Shown piece by piece: positions 34,223 to 45,475 of a stretch of 64,000 nt of DNA. Both the position numbers and the translations under genes were made by a program. This DNA comes from Streptomyces sp. NBC_00457 (GTDB lineage Bacteria; Actinomycetota; Actinomycetes; Streptomycetales; Streptomycetaceae). Within the stretch, counting starts at the first letter, position 1. Each line of letters begins with the position of its first letter. The stretch covers positions 9,672,001 to 9,736,000 of the forward strand of contig NZ_CP107905.1 in the NCBI RefSeq assembly GCF_036014015.1, in the 5' to 3' direction. The notes under the pieces were generated by a model. That model worked only from the letters and a program-made list of their open reading frames with translations. It did no database searches and was not told the DNA's origin.

Positions 34223-35809
34223 GTGCTTGGCCTCGAACTCATCGTGGTCCTGGGCCTTGCCCTCCTGCTCGGCGAAGGCATCGGCCACCGACTGCGCATC
34301 GCACCGCCCGTGCTGCTGCTCGTCATCGGCGCGCTGCTGGGCTTCGTCCCGGCGCTGCGTGAGGTCCACATGCCGCCTGAGGCCGTGCTGCTGCTGTTCC
34401 TGCCGGCGCTGCTGTACTGGGAGAGCCTGACGACCTCGCTCCGCCAGATCCGCAGCGACCTGCGCGGCATCGTCCTGATGGGCACCACCCTGGTGATCGT
34501 CACTGCGGGTGCCGTCGCTGTCGTAGCCAATGCGCTGGGGTTGGACTGGGGCCCGGCCTGGGTGCTGGGCGCCGCGGTCGCCCCTACTGACGCCACCGCC
34601 GTCGGTGTTCTCGCCAAGTCCCTGCCTCGCCGCAACGTCACCCTGCTGCGTGCCGAGAGCCTGATCAACGACGGCACCGCGCTCGTGGTCTACGGCCTCG
34701 CGGTGGGCATCACGGTCGGCGAGGAACATCTGACGTTCCCCCACGTCACGTGGCTGTTCCTGGTCTCCTACATCGGCGGTGCCGCCGCCGGCGCGCTCAC
34801 GGCCTGGCTGGGCATCCAGGTGCGCCGCCGTTTCCACGATCCGCTGATGGGCAACGTGGCGGTCGTCATCACACCGTTCACGGCGTTCCTCCTGGCCGAG
34901 CTGATCCATGCCTCGGGGGTCCTCGCCGTCGTCGTGGCCGGGCTGATCATGAGTCAGGCGTCCCCCCGGCTGGTCGGGGCTGCGACGCGTCGCCAGGGCG
35001 AGGAGTTCTGGACTCTGTCGACCTTCGTCCTCAACGGCGCCCTGTTCGTCCTGGTCGGTCTTGAGGCGCAGTCAGCCGTGCGCGGTCTGCACGGGAACGA
35101 CCTAACCCATGCGCTGATCGCGGTCGGAGCCGTCTCGGCCGTGCTCGTGGGAGCACGGTTCGCCTTCCTGTTCACGGCGGTCCATCTGATCCGCCTGGTC
35201 GACCGCCGCCCGCAGCAGCGGCTGCGCCGGATGAACTATCGCGCCCGTGTGGTCAGTTCCCTGTCCGGTTTCCGCGGTGCCGTGTCCCTGGCGGTGGCAC
35301 TGTCTGTGCCGACCGCGCTGGACTCGGGCGCGCCGTTCCCGGACCGCGACACGATCGTCTTCGTCACCTCGGGCGTCATCGTTACCACGCTGGTGGTGCA
35401 GGGCCTGCTGCTTCCCGTGGTGGTCCGCTGGGCCCGCCTGCCCCGCGACACCTCGGTCGACGAGGAGCTGTACCTCGCGGAGACCTCCGCTACGGAGGAG
35501 GCCCTCAAGTCGCTTCCCCAGGTGGCCGAGGAACTCGGCACCGACGCGGCCGTCACGGAGCGCATGCGCCACGAGTACGAGACCCACCTGCAGGTTCTGC
35601 GAGCGAGCGGCGGAGAGGCCGACGACGAGGAGGCGCTGCGCCACGACCGGCACTACACCGCGCTGCGCCTCGAACTCCTCGCCCACAAACGCGCCACCGT
35701 CCTGCGGCTGCGCGACGAGCACGAGATCGACGACACCGTGCTGCGCCAGGTCCAGCGGCGCCTCGACATCGAGGAGGTACGCCTGTCCCGGCAGCAGTCG
35801 GCCGAGTGA
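34223..35809 (+). CDS. Na+/H+ antiporter, CPA1 family (copy 2)
   Basis: A 528-residue paralogue of the antiporter at 7708-9291, similar along the full length. The CPA1 landmarks APTDATAVGVLAKSLPRRNV and AESLINDGTALVVYG are intact. About 12 membrane segments are followed by a charged cytoplasmic tail ending RRLDIEEVRLSRQ. GTG start at 34223 after GGGAGAG. It follows the SDR by 28 bases and converges on the FMN-binding gene. Confidence 0.9.
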   Translation: MLGLELIVVLGLALLLGEGIGHRLRIAPPVLLLVIGALLGFVPALREVHMPPEAVLLLFLPALLYWESLTTSLRQIRSDLRGIVLMGTTLVIVTAGAVAVVANALGLDWGPAWVLGAAVAPTDATAVGVLAKSLPRRNVTLLRAESLINDGTALVVYGLAVGITVGEEHLTFPHVTWLFLVSYIGGAAAGALTAWLGIQVRRRFHDPLMGNVAVVITPFTAFLLAELIHASGVLAVVVAGLIMSQASPRLVGAATRRQGEEFWTLSTFVLNGALFVLVGLEAQSAVRGLHGNDLTHALIAVGAVSAVLVGARFAFLFTAVHLIRLVDRRPQQRLRRMNYRARVVSSLSGFRGAVSLAVALSVPTALDSGAPFPDRDTIVFVTSGVIVTTLVVQGLLLPVVVRWARLPRDTSVDEELYLAETSATEEALKSLPQVAEELGTDAAVTERMRHEYETHLQVLRASGGEADDEEALRHDRHYTALRLELLAHKRATVLRLRDEHEIDDTVLRQVQRRLDIEEVRLSRQQSAE

Positions 35810-35818
35810 CCCTCCCGG

Positions 35819-36301
35819 TCACCGTGCCGCCTGGGCCCTGATCTGGTCGAGGGCGTCGTTGAACCCGTCCGGCGTGCCGCTGGAGCCCGCCAGCCGGGAG
35901 ACGCGCACCTCGTCGATGTTCCGGCCGACGACGACGTCCGGGACGGCCTCGGCGAAACGTTCCTGGTAGTCGAGCGAGGTGGGGATCGTGGCGTTCGGGG
36001 TCACCTCGGCATCGGTGATGACACCGTCGTCGAGGGTGACCGTCACGTCGATGCTGGAGGGCAGGCCCCCATACCACCCCGTCGCACGGTACGTGCCGTC
36101 GGCGTAGCCGGAGTTCCGGGCGGACACCGACGGGGACGAGGAGGCCGTGGCCCGCCGCGTGCCCGCCCCGTCCTGCTCGTCGTCCGCGGCGGAGCAGCCG
36201 GCGACGGCCGCGGAGACGGAGGCTCCGAGCAGCGTCGCGGTCGCGATCTTCCTGTGCAGGGCTGACATGGGTCGTCGTGCTCCTTTGATTGCGCTGGTCA
36301 T
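35819..36301 (-). CDS. FMN-binding domain lipoprotein
   Basis: A 160-residue exported protein. A lipobox-like GCSA follows the hydrophobic stretch ATLLGASVSAAVA (Cys near residue 35), and a single FMN_bind domain lies at about residues 65-155. The flavinylation region reads RLAGSSGTPDGFNDAL, where AGSS aligns with the usual SGAT, so Ser would be the acceptor if it is flavinylated. Its ATG overlaps the ApbE stop (ATGA), a strong sign that ApbE modifies it. It probably carries electrons outside the membrane. The window opens with the end of a close paralogue. Confidence 0.85.
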   Translation of the reverse strand: MTSAIKGARRPMSALHRKIATATLLGASVSAAVAGCSAADDEQDGAGTRRATASSSPSVSARNSGYADGTYRATGWYGGLPSSIDVTVTLDDGVITDAEVTPNATIPTSLDYQERFAEAVPDVVVGRNIDEVRVSRLAGSSGTPDGFNDALDQIRAQAAR

Positions 36302-37215
36302 GCTGTCTGCTGCTGCGCCCGACGGCCCGTGAACACTTCACCGGGGAAGTCCCGCGACACCTCGACATGCCCGTCGGCGTGCATCCGCACATACGCGAAG
36401 GGGAAGTCGTGGGCGAGCGTGGGTCCTTCGGTGAAGAACAGCGCGGTCGCCAGTCCGTCGGCGACCGCGGCCTCGTCGGCGACGGCCCACGTGGCGACGA
36501 CGCCCCTGACCGGCCGACCCGTGCGGGCATCGACCACGTGATGCAGCCCTTCGCCCCAGGCGCGCCGGTTGACCGCCGACGCGCACAGCGCCCGGCCCTT
36601 CAGATCCGCCACTCCGATGACGAGCCGCGGATCGAATGGGTGCTCAAGACCGACCCGGATGGTCGGCCCGCCCTCGTGCCGTAGATCGCCGCCGCCGTCC
36701 ACGACGAACCGCTCAATGCCGGCGCCTCGCAGGACGTCCGCGACCAGATCGACGAGGTAGCCCTTCCCGGCCGCGCCGACGTCGATCACGAGCGGACGCC
36801 GGGTGACGACGAGCGCGCCGTCCCGGACGACATCGGCAGCCCAGGTCACCCGGCCCCGGGCGCTCTCCTGGGCCCGGATCGCCGCCGGAGCGGGCGTGAG
36901 CGAGTAAGCGGGGTCGTATCCGAGCAGCTCCAGATCGCGGCCCACGAGGGGATCGACGGCGCCCGAAGTGGCCGCGGCAAGACGGTCGTACAGGTCGAAC
37001 AGGGCCAGGGCATCGTCCGGGAACTCGAACCGGCCGCCGTGCGGTGCGGCGGCGATCCGGGAGACCAGTGAGTCCGGCCGGAATCGGGAGTACGTGGCGT
37101 CGAACCGGCGTATCCGCTCCAGGACGTCCGCGCGCACGCCCTCGGCGAGGGGCTCGTCCGTCTCGATGCTCCACCGGGTGCCGATGGCGTCGAAGGCGAC
37201 GCGTTGCACAGCCAC
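36298..37215 (-). CDS. apbE: FAD:protein FMN transferase (ApbE family)
   Basis: A 305-residue flavin transferase that attaches FMN through phosphoester bonds to FMN_bind proteins. Landmarks are FDAIGTRWSIETDEPLAEGV at the N-terminus, RRFDATYSRFRPDSLVSRI, DVGAAGKGYLVDLVADVLR (the KGY motif) and VVDGGGDLRHEGG. GTG start at 37215 with GAGAGG upstream. It overlaps the FMN-binding gene by four bases. Element D lies 74 bases upstream, pointing to it. No signal peptide is obvious, so modification may be cytoplasmic before export. Confidence 0.92.
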   Translation of the reverse strand: MAVQRVAFDAIGTRWSIETDEPLAEGVRADVLERIRRFDATYSRFRPDSLVSRIAAAPHGGRFEFPDDALALFDLYDRLAAATSGAVDPLVGRDLELLGYDPAYSLTPAPAAIRAQESARGRVTWAADVVRDGALVVTRRPLVIDVGAAGKGYLVDLVADVLRGAGIERFVVDGGGDLRHEGGPTIRVGLEHPFDPRLVIGVADLKGRALCASAVNRRAWGEGLHHVVDARTGRPVRGVVATWAVADEAAVADGLATALFFTEGPTLAHDFPFAYVRMHADGHVEVSRDFPGEVFTGRRAQQQTA

Positions 37216-37288
37216 TGTCCGTACCTCTCACCCGTCGAAGGCCGGGCTCGGGCCTTTGGCGTCCACGGTGCCGTGCGCGACCGATGCG

Positions 37289-37334
37289 AGGGAGACCGTG
37301 TGGTGCCGGGGAGCGCCGTTCCAGGGTGTGACAG
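37289..37334 (-). promoter_or_regulatory. 46-bp redox-regulon element, copy D
   Basis: On the minus strand: CTGTCACACC, CTGGAACGGC, GCTCCCCGGC, ACCACACGGT then CTCCCT. The second half-site (CTCCC) is weaker. It lies between ApbE (start 37215) and LtrA and points to ApbE. Confidence 0.75.
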
Positions 37335-37410
37335 GGCCTGCCTCACGCCGCTCATCTGCGCTATCCATCAGACTGTGCTCGCGACGGGCATGGGAGAAAG
37401 GGCACGGCCA

Positions 37411-38637
37411 GTGAGGAACACAGGCAGTGCGGAGCACGCTCCACAGGCCGGGGCACGCCCCGTACTGGTCGGCAGTCGGGTGACCACGTTCGAGCTCTTC
37501 TTCGACCTTGTGTACGTCATCACCCTCACCCGCGTCACCCAGTACATGGCCCAGGAGCACAGCGGTCTCGGTGTGCTCCACGGCGTGCTGCTTCTGGCTC
37601 TGGTCTGGTTCTCGTGGTCGGCGTACGCCTGGCTGGGCAACCAGGCCCGGGCCGACCTGGGCGTCGTACGGCTGGGGATGACACTCGCCATGGCCGGGGT
37701 CTTCGTGATCGCGTTGACCGTCCCGGAGGCGTGGGACGACTCCCCAGGTGGGCTGTACGGGCCGCTGGTGCTGCCCTGTGCCTACCTGCTCGTGCGCAGC
37801 GTGCACCTCGTCATCTACGCGCACCTGGCGCGCGGCGACCGGGGGCTGCTGCGGCAGATCGCCGTGTCGTGGCCGCCGGTGCTGACCGGCTCCGCCCTTC
37901 TCATCGTCGGCGCAGCGATCGGCGGCCGATGGCAGACGACGCTGTATGCGGCGGCGATCGCGGTGGACTGGGGCGGCGTCTACCTCACGTCGCGGCGGGG
38001 CAGTTGGCGCATCCACAGCGCGCCGTACTTCACCGAGCGGCATCAGCTGTTCGTCATCATCGCGATCGGCGAGTCACTCATCGCCATGGCCGCCGGCGCC
38101 ACGGACCGTCCGATCGGCGTGCCTCTGCTGGCAGCCGGCGTTCTGGGCGTGGCGGCGGCAGCGGGCCTGTGGTGGCTGTACTTCGACGTGGTGAGCCTGC
38201 TGGTGGAGCACCGGCTGGCCGAGACACGGGGGCGGGCCCGCCTCAGCCTGGCGGTCAACGCCTACGGCTACGCCCACTTCCCCATCGCGGCGGGCATCGT
38301 GCTGACCGCGCTCGGCGTCGAGGGCGTCGTGGCCTACGCCGACAGCGGCAAGGGACTGGGCGGCTTCTACGCCGGCGTACTGTGCGGCGGAGCCGCCACG
38401 TATCTCGCCGGTCTGCTGCTCTTCGGCCGTATCTCCGCCGGGGTGTGGGGCCCGTTCCGCCTGGCCGCTGTGTGCCTGCTGCTCGCCTGGCTCCCGGCGG
38501 CGGTCGTGCTGCCGCCGCTGGCCGGGCTGTCCGGCGTCGTGGTGCTGCTGGCCGCAGTGGCCGCCTGCGAGACCTGGTGGTACGCGGAACTGCGCCGGAG
38601 CGTGCGCCCGGAACAGGGGTCAAATGACCCAGTCTGA
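37411..38637 (+). CDS. Low temperature requirement protein A (LtrA) family membrane protein
   Basis: A 408-residue integral membrane protein with about 11-12 hydrophobic segments. The family signature [20 protein letters not shown] is near the N-terminus, followed by [20 protein letters not shown] and later [13 protein letters not shown]. LtrA proteins are of unknown transport or structural function, first named in Listeria cold growth. The GTG at 37411 is preferred because GGAGAAAGGG lies just upstream; the ATG at 37390 is the alternative. Divergent from ApbE. Confidence 0.82.
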   Translation: MRNTGSAEHAPQAGARPVLVGSRVTTFELFFDLVYVITLTRVTQYMAQEHSGLGVLHGVLLLALVWFSWSAYAWLGNQARADLGVVRLGMTLAMAGVFVIALTVPEAWDDSPGGLYGPLVLPCAYLLVRSVHLVIYAHLARGDRGLLRQIAVSWPPVLTGSALLIVGAAIGGRWQTTLYAAAIAVDWGGVYLTSRRGSWRIHSAPYFTERHQLFVIIAIGESLIAMAAGATDRPIGVPLLAAGVLGVAAAAGLWWLYFDVVSLLVEHRLAETRGRARLSLAVNAYGYAHFPIAAGIVLTALGVEGVVAYADSGKGLGGFYAGVLCGGAATYLAGLLLFGRISAGVWGPFRLAAVCLLLAWLPAAVVLPPLAGLSGVVVLLAAVAACETWWYAELRRSVRPEQGSNDPV

Positions 38638-38674
38638 CAGTGCCGTGCCCCGTGGGACAGATGGGAGAGGGGCT

Positions 38675-38722
38675 CTGTCACACCCCGGCTCACCGCTCCC
38701 CGGCATGGCACGGCCTGTCACA
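38675..38722 (+). promoter_or_regulatory. 46-bp redox-regulon element, copy E
   Basis: CTGTCACACC, CCGGCTCACC, GCTCCCCGGC, ATGGCACGGC then CTGTCACA. Both half-sites read CTGTCACA, making the direct repeat with 40-bp period explicit. It lies directly upstream of paoA copy 2 (start 38784) and points to it. Confidence 0.8.
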
Positions 38723-38783
38723 TGTCCACCGGGCCCAGCATGCTGCAGCAAGACCGCAATCTCCCCCCATCGAGAGAGTGGGC

Positions 38784-39428
38784 ATGACTGCCGAGCCCTC
38801 CGCATCAGATGTGTTTCCCCCCACCCAGCCCCCGTCCGCACCGACTCGCCGGACCTTCATCGCGACGACCTCCGTGGCCGGCGGTGTCCTCGCGGCGGGC
38901 GGTCTGGCCGCAGGTACGTCGCTGCTCGGTGCCGAGGCGGCCGCGGCCGCCTCGGCACCACCCGGCAGCCGTGTCACCTTGACCGTCAACGGCCGTCGGC
39001 ACACCGTCACGGTGGACAACCGGACGTCGCTGCTCGACCTGTTACGCGAGCACCTGGGACTGACCGGCTCCAAGAAGGGCTGCAACGCCGGTGCCTGCGG
39101 GGCCTGCACGGTCCTGGTCGACGGACGCCGGGTCAACTCCTGTCTGACGCTGGCGATTCGCCTGAACGGCGCTGTGGTCACCACGATCGAGGGCCTGGCC
39201 GACGGCGACGAACTGCACCCGCTCCAGCAGGCGTTCATCGACCAGGACGCTTTCCAGTGCGGCTACTGCACCCCGGGCCAGATCATGTCCGGCGTCGGCT
39301 GCATCCAGGAGGGCCACACCGGATCTGAGGACGAGATCCGGGAGTGGATGAGCGGCAACATCTGCCGCTGCGGCTGTTACGTGAAAATCGTGCGCGCGGT
39401 CGAGCAGGCCGCCGCCGACGGGAAGTAA
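38784..39428 (+). CDS. paoA: Aldehyde oxidase 2Fe-2S subunit with Tat signal (PaoA-like, copy 2)
   Basis: A 214-residue paralogue of the subunit at 11390. The Tat signal is [20 protein letters not shown], ending in an Ala-rich stretch. The plant-type cluster is in [18 protein letters not shown] plus VNSC. The second cluster is in [14 protein letters not shown] plus [10 protein letters not shown]. The start at 38784 follows GAGAGAGTGGGC, the same leader as copy 1. First gene of a three-gene operon. Confidence 0.92.
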   Translation: MTAEPSASDVFPPTQPPSAPTRRTFIATTSVAGGVLAAGGLAAGTSLLGAEAAAAASAPPGSRVTLTVNGRRHTVTVDNRTSLLDLLREHLGLTGSKKGCNAGACGACTVLVDGRRVNSCLTLAIRLNGAVVTTIEGLADGDELHPLQQAFIDQDAFQCGYCTPGQIMSGVGCIQEGHTGSEDEIREWMSGNICRCGCYVKIVRAVEQAAADGK

Positions 39429-39441
39429 GGGGCCACCCGCC

Positions 39442-40422
39442 ATGTATCCCTTTACGTACACGAAGGCCACCGACACCCGCGAGGCACTCGACGCCGGGCA
39501 ACGCGGCGGACGCTACATCGCCGGCGGCACCACCCTGGTCGACCTCATGCGGGAGACCGTCGAGCGTCCCGGCTCGCTGGTCGACATCGGCGGACTGCCG
39601 TTGCACGAGGTGAGAGTCACCGAGGGCGGCGGCCTGCGCATCGGCGCGCTGGTGACGATGGCCGAAGCCGCCACGCACCCCAAGGTCCGCATCGCCTACC
39701 CCGTCGTCTCCCAGGCGCTGGAGCTGAGCGCCTCCGCCCAGCTGCGGAACATGGCGACGATCGGCGGCAACATCATGCAGCGCACCCGGTGCACGTACTT
39801 CCGCGACGTGACGGCCGACTGCAACAAGCGCGAGCCGGGCTCGGGGTGTGCGGCGCTCGAAGGCTTCAATCGCACCCACGCGATCCTCGGCACCTCCGAC
39901 TCCTGCGTGGCCACCCACCCCTCCGACGTCGCCGTGGCCTTCGCGGCACTGGAGGCGCGGGTGCACCTCCTCGGCCCGGACGGCGAGCGCACCGTCCTTT
40001 TCGCCGACTTCCTGCTCAAGCCGGGAAGCACCCCGAACCGCGAACAAGCGCTGCGGCAGGGCGAGTTGATCACCGCGGTGGAGATCCCGGCCCACGCGCG
40101 GCCGCTCGCGTCCGGCTACCTGAAGGTCCGGGACCGGCAGTCCTACGAGTTCGCGCTGACCTCGGCGGCCGTCGCACTGCACATCCGCCGCGGGGTGATC
40201 CGTGAGGCGAAGGTCGCCGCCGGAGGCGTGGGCACCGTGCCCTGGAAGCTGCCTGCCGTCGAGCAAGCCCTCATCGGTGAGCGGCCCTCGGGCCGGCTCT
40301 GGGCCGAGGCCGCCGGCCACGCGGCGGACGGCGCCCGCCCGCTCCAGCACAACCGCTTCAAGGTCGAGCTGCTCAAACGCACCGTCGAACGCCAGCTGCG
40401 CATCGTAGGAGACATCGCATGA
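39442..40422 (+). CDS. paoB: Aldehyde oxidase FAD subunit (PaoB-like, copy 2)
   Basis: A 326-residue paralogue of the protein at 12041. It keeps RYIAGGTTLVDLMRETVERP, ATIGGNIMQRTRCTYFRD and the four-cysteine insertion (TRC, ADC, GSGC and SDSC) expected to hold a 4Fe-4S cluster as in E. coli PaoB. The stop overlaps the paoC start by ATGA, as in copy 1. Confidence 0.92.
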   Translation: MYPFTYTKATDTREALDAGQRGGRYIAGGTTLVDLMRETVERPGSLVDIGGLPLHEVRVTEGGGLRIGALVTMAEAATHPKVRIAYPVVSQALELSASAQLRNMATIGGNIMQRTRCTYFRDVTADCNKREPGSGCAALEGFNRTHAILGTSDSCVATHPSDVAVAFAALEARVHLLGPDGERTVLFADFLLKPGSTPNREQALRQGELITAVEIPAHARPLASGYLKVRDRQSYEFALTSAAVALHIRRGVIREAKVAAGGVGTVPWKLPAVEQALIGERPSGRLWAEAAGHAADGARPLQHNRFKVELLKRTVERQLRIVGDIA

Positions 40423-42623
40423 GCCCCCAGCCGCAGGCAGCAGTCGGCGCGCCGCTCTCCCGCGTGGATGGGCGGCTGAAGGTGACCGGCCAGGCGAAGT
40501 ACGCCGCCGATCAGGAACCCGAGGGGCCCGAGGGAGTCGTGCACGCCGTCGTCGTCGACAGCAGCGTGGGCCGGGGCCGGATCACCGGCATCGACACCCG
40601 CGCCGCCGAGGCCCAGCCGGGCGTACTGAAAGTGATCCACCACCGTAACGCCCCCAAGCTGCCCTACAGGCCCAACCCGGGCTCGCTGAACCTTCCGGGT
40701 GAGCGGCTGCGCGTCTTTCAGGACGACCAGGTCCGCTTCCACGGCCAGCCGGTCGCCGTCGTCGTGGCCGCCACCCTGGAAGCCGCCCAGCACGCGGCGA
40801 GCCTGGTGAGCATCGACTACGACAGCGAGCGGCCCGCCACCGACCTCTCCGAAGCACCGGCGGCAGGCGAGCCCAGGACCTACGCGCGCGGCGACGCGGA
40901 GGCGGCCCTGCGATCCGCCCCCGTACGGCTGGAGATGACGTACCGGCCGGCCCGCAACCACCACAACGCGATGGAGCTCCACGCCACCGTCGCCCGCTGG
41001 GACGGCGACCGGCTCACGCTGTGGGACAAGACCCAGTGGGTGCGGAGCCCCCGTGACGAACTCGCCGCGAACTTCGGCATCCCGGCGGAGAACATCCGTG
41101 TCATCTCCCCCTTCGTCGGCGGCGCGTTCGGCAACGCCGCGCGGGCCTGGCCGCACATCACCATCGCGGCCCTCGCCGCCCGCGAGACGGGACACCCGGT
41201 CAAGCTCGTGCTGACCCGCAAGCAGCTCTACTTCGGGGTGGGCTACCGGCCGTCGTACGAGTACACGGTGCGCCTCGGCAGCGACCGCCGAGGCCGGCTC
41301 ACCGCCATGACCCACGACCTGCGCGCCGAGACGTCGAGGTACGAGACGTTCGCCGAGCGCGGCGTCATCGCTCCGGGCCAGATGCTGTACACCACGCCCA
41401 ACGTCAGCCAGACACACCGTACGGTGCCGCTGGACGTGAACACCCCGACCCCGATGCGCGGCCCCGGCTACACCACCGCCGCCTTCGCCGTCGAGAGCGC
41501 CATGGACGAGCTCGCCCACGAGCTGGGCATCGACCCCATCGAACTGCGGCTGCGCAACGAGCCCGACAACGACCAGTCCAACGGGCGGCCGTTCTCCACC
41601 CGGCGGCTGCGCGAGTGCTACACCATCGGCGCCCGCGAGTTCGGCTGGAGCCGTCGCGACCCCAGGCCCCGCTCGACCCGCGACGGCGACTGGCTGATCG
41701 GCACCGGCATGGCGACCGCCCTCTACGACACCCTACGGGGCTCGGGCCAGGCCCGGGTGCGGCTGGACGCCGACGGCACCGCCCTGATCGAGTCCGCGAC
41801 CAGCGACATGGGCCCCGGCACCTACACCTCCATGACCCAGGTCGCCGCCGACGCCCTCGGCCTCGCGGTCCGCAACGTGACCTTCCGGCTCGGCGACACC
41901 GCCATGCCCGAGGCCCCGATCCACGGCGGCTCGCAGACCATGGCCAGCGTCGGAACCATCGTCCAGGACGGTTGTGACAAGCTGCGCCGGCAGGCGGTCG
42001 AACTCGTCGTCCAGGACTCGCGATCACCGTTGTACGGCGTCGACGCGGAGGACGTGGTGGTGCGCGGCGGTCGGATGCATGTGCGGGACAACCCCGCCCG
42101 CGGGGAGACGTACCGGCAGCTGCTCACCCGCAACGACCGTGCTCACCTGGAGGCGATGGGGTCCTGGACCCCGGGGCAGTCCCGGTCCTCCATGTACGCC
42201 TACGGGGCGGTGTTCGCCGAGGTCGGCGTGGACGCCCGACTGGGCCTGGTGCGGGTACGGCGCATGCTCGGCGTCTTCGACGCGGGCCGCATCATCAGCC
42301 CCAAGCTCGCCGACAGCCAGGCCCTGGGCGCCATGGTCGGCGGCATCGGCACGGCCCTGCTGGAGCACACGGTCACCGACCACCGCGACGGCCGGATCGT
42401 CAACGCCAATCTCGCCGACTACCTGGTCCCGGTCAACGCCGACGTCCCCGACATGAAGGCGATCTACGTCGACGGGCGCGACGACGAGGCCGACCCCATC
42501 GGCGTCAAGGGCCTCGGCGAGGTCGTCCTGGTCGGCGTGGCGCCCGCCATCGCCAACGCCGTCTTCCACGCCACGGGCCGACGGGTGCGCGAACTGCCCA
42601 TCACCGCCGAGTCCCTCCTCTGA
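40419..42623 (+). CDS. paoC: Aldehyde oxidase molybdopterin subunit (PaoC-like, copy 2)
   Basis: A 734-residue catalytic subunit, similar throughout to the two copies at 13021 and 15499. It has SRVDGRLKVTGQAKYAADQE, SPFVGGAFGNAARAWPHIT, MRGPGYTTAAFAVESAMDEL and catalytic GVKGLGEVVLVG. MRGPGYTT follows NTPTP here, where the other copies have NTPTW or NAATW, a change near the active site. No xdhC follows, so maturation probably depends on the xdhC at 17884 or one outside the window. Confidence 0.92.
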   Translation: MSPQPQAAVGAPLSRVDGRLKVTGQAKYAADQEPEGPEGVVHAVVVDSSVGRGRITGIDTRAAEAQPGVLKVIHHRNAPKLPYRPNPGSLNLPGERLRVFQDDQVRFHGQPVAVVVAATLEAAQHAASLVSIDYDSERPATDLSEAPAAGEPRTYARGDAEAALRSAPVRLEMTYRPARNHHNAMELHATVARWDGDRLTLWDKTQWVRSPRDELAANFGIPAENIRVISPFVGGAFGNAARAWPHITIAALAARETGHPVKLVLTRKQLYFGVGYRPSYEYTVRLGSDRRGRLTAMTHDLRAETSRYETFAERGVIAPGQMLYTTPNVSQTHRTVPLDVNTPTPMRGPGYTTAAFAVESAMDELAHELGIDPIELRLRNEPDNDQSNGRPFSTRRLRECYTIGAREFGWSRRDPRPRSTRDGDWLIGTGMATALYDTLRGSGQARVRLDADGTALIESATSDMGPGTYTSMTQVAADALGLAVRNVTFRLGDTAMPEAPIHGGSQTMASVGTIVQDGCDKLRRQAVELVVQDSRSPLYGVDAEDVVVRGGRMHVRDNPARGETYRQLLTRNDRAHLEAMGSWTPGQSRSSMYAYGAVFAEVGVDARLGLVRVRRMLGVFDAGRIISPKLADSQALGAMVGGIGTALLEHTVTDHRDGRIVNANLADYLVPVNADVPDMKAIYVDGRDDEADPIGVKGLGEVVLVGVAPAIANAVFHATGRRVRELPITAESLL

Positions 42624-42739
42624 CCACCGTCAGGCGGCGGCTCCACGCACCGCCGGCCGCCTCCACGGCCTCCGTGCGCCAGCCGTGCACGACCATGCCG
42701 AGCCGGTCCACTGTCACATCCGCCTCCGGAAGGTCCCGG

Positions 42740-43270
42740 TCACCAGGTCGTGGCCACGGTGCGGACCGTGGCCCAGGTGTCGCCCTTGTGGGCGTAGTCG
42801 GTGGTGAGTTGCAGCCGCCAGTCGGCGCGGGTGCCGTACACGGTCGCGTCCGTGACGGTCCGGGCGACGAGGCGAGCCGTGTCGCCCTCGATGTCGAGTG
42901 TCGTCTTCTTCTCGTCGATCGTGTGGTAGACGAACCGGCCCTGCCGCATCTCGGCCAGCCATTCGGCTTTCGGCTGCACATAGCCGGTCATGTGGGTGAG
43001 GGTGAAGTCGTCGTCGAGCAGGTCGTCGAGCGCCGCGGTGTCTCCCTCGTCCATGGCGTCCAGATAGGCGCGGTGAGCGTCGAAGATATCCTCGCGGGCT
43101 CTCTGGTCGGCTGACGGCTGCACGGTGGCTCCTGACGTGGGTGCGGTCCTGTCGGCGGACGCGGACAGTGCGGGGGCTGATGTGGGTGTCGACGACGGCG
43201 TGCAGGAGACCGCCGACACAGCCAGGGCCGCCCCCGCCGCCAGACCTGTCCATCCCCAGGATCGCTTCAT
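42740..43270 (-). CDS. SnoaL/NTF2-like (DUF4440) lipoprotein
   Basis: A 176-residue exported protein. The signal GLAAGAALAVSAVSC gives a lipobox Cys near residue 23, then a Ser/Thr/Ala-rich linker. The NTF2-like domain follows: REDIFDAHRAYLDAMDEGDT, DFTLTHMTGYVQPKAEWLAE and VYGTRADWRLQLTTDY. Members range from cyclases to binding proteins with no catalytic function, so no reaction is assigned. The start at 43270 is the first codon of MKRSWGW. It is downstream of AKR and G6PDH-like remnants on the same strand. Confidence 0.75.
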   Translation of the reverse strand: MKRSWGWTGLAAGAALAVSAVSCTPSSTPTSAPALSASADRTAPTSGATVQPSADQRAREDIFDAHRAYLDAMDEGDTAALDDLLDDDFTLTHMTGYVQPKAEWLAEMRQGRFVYHTIDEKKTTLDIEGDTARLVARTVTDATVYGTRADWRLQLTTDYAHKGDTWATVRTVATTW

Positions 43271-43393
43271 CGGCCCGGCTCCGCGTTCTCCAGCGGCCAT
43301 CGGTGACCAGGCCGTCGGCCTCGGCACGACCCCAGCTTCCGGGCTCGTAGGCGACCGGCTTCCCGTCGGGGCCGAGCAGCTCCCTGACGATGC
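43271..43393 (-). pseudogene. Remnant resembling the C-terminus of glucose-6-phosphate dehydrogenase
   Basis: On the minus strand, after an in-frame stop at 43394, the reading is RIVRELLGPDGKPVAYEPGS followed by WGRAEADGLVTDGRWRTRSR. The pattern YEPGSWGxAEADxL...DGRxWR is like the last residues of glucose-6-phosphate dehydrogenase (Zwf). No other part of such a gene is present. It sits directly against the broken AKR, so two unrelated gene ends were joined by deletion. Identification is tentative. Confidence 0.45.
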
Positions 43394-43398
43394 GCTAG

Positions 43399-45134
<1,736 letters not shown>

Positions 45135-45475
45135 GCGTTACATCCCTCATGTTCGTCGGTTGAGAGCACCCTCGGTGCGTCACCGCATCACAGTCGGCGG
45201 CGAAGAAGCGGACCGCGCCGGAGACGAGCACCTGGGCACTTCGTCCGGCGGCATCGGCCCACCACGTCCGTGAATTCGGACGACGCCCCGGCTCGTCCGG
45301 TGAGGGGCGCGTCCTGTGGTGCCGATGTTGCCGGGCGGTCAGTAAAACTCAAGCAGAGCGCCCGCCGGGGTGGGAGGCCGTGCTGTTCCACGCCGTGCCA
45401 GTGCCCCCCAAAAACCGGGCAAAGATCCCTTTTGGCCGGGCTCGGCCCGGACCGCGGGACCGCAACTGGCGGGCG
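45135..45475. other. Intergenic region between Tat-AKR and flavodoxin genes
   Basis: These 341 bases contain no supported gene. Short open frames on both strands lack family similarity. The stretch holds element J at 45371-45401 and marks the boundary where base composition falls from high GC to the lower GC of the flavodoxin segment. Confidence 0.6.
45371..45401 (-). promoter_or_regulatory. Shortened redox-regulon element, copy J (15-bp internal deletion)
   Basis: On the minus strand: CTGGCACGGC, GTGGAACAGC, ACGGC then CTCCCA, preceded by GGGGGGCA. It follows copy G for the first 22 bases and then jumps exactly 15 bases to the CGGCCT end. The half-site spacing is therefore 25 instead of 40. 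It points to the Tat-AKR gene. Confidence 0.6.

Noticed and set aside
42624..42739. Minus-strand reading DVTVDRLGMVVHGWRTEAVE beyond the SnoaL-like stop
   Set aside because: Looks protein-like but is too short to assign; may be readthrough composition or another remnant.
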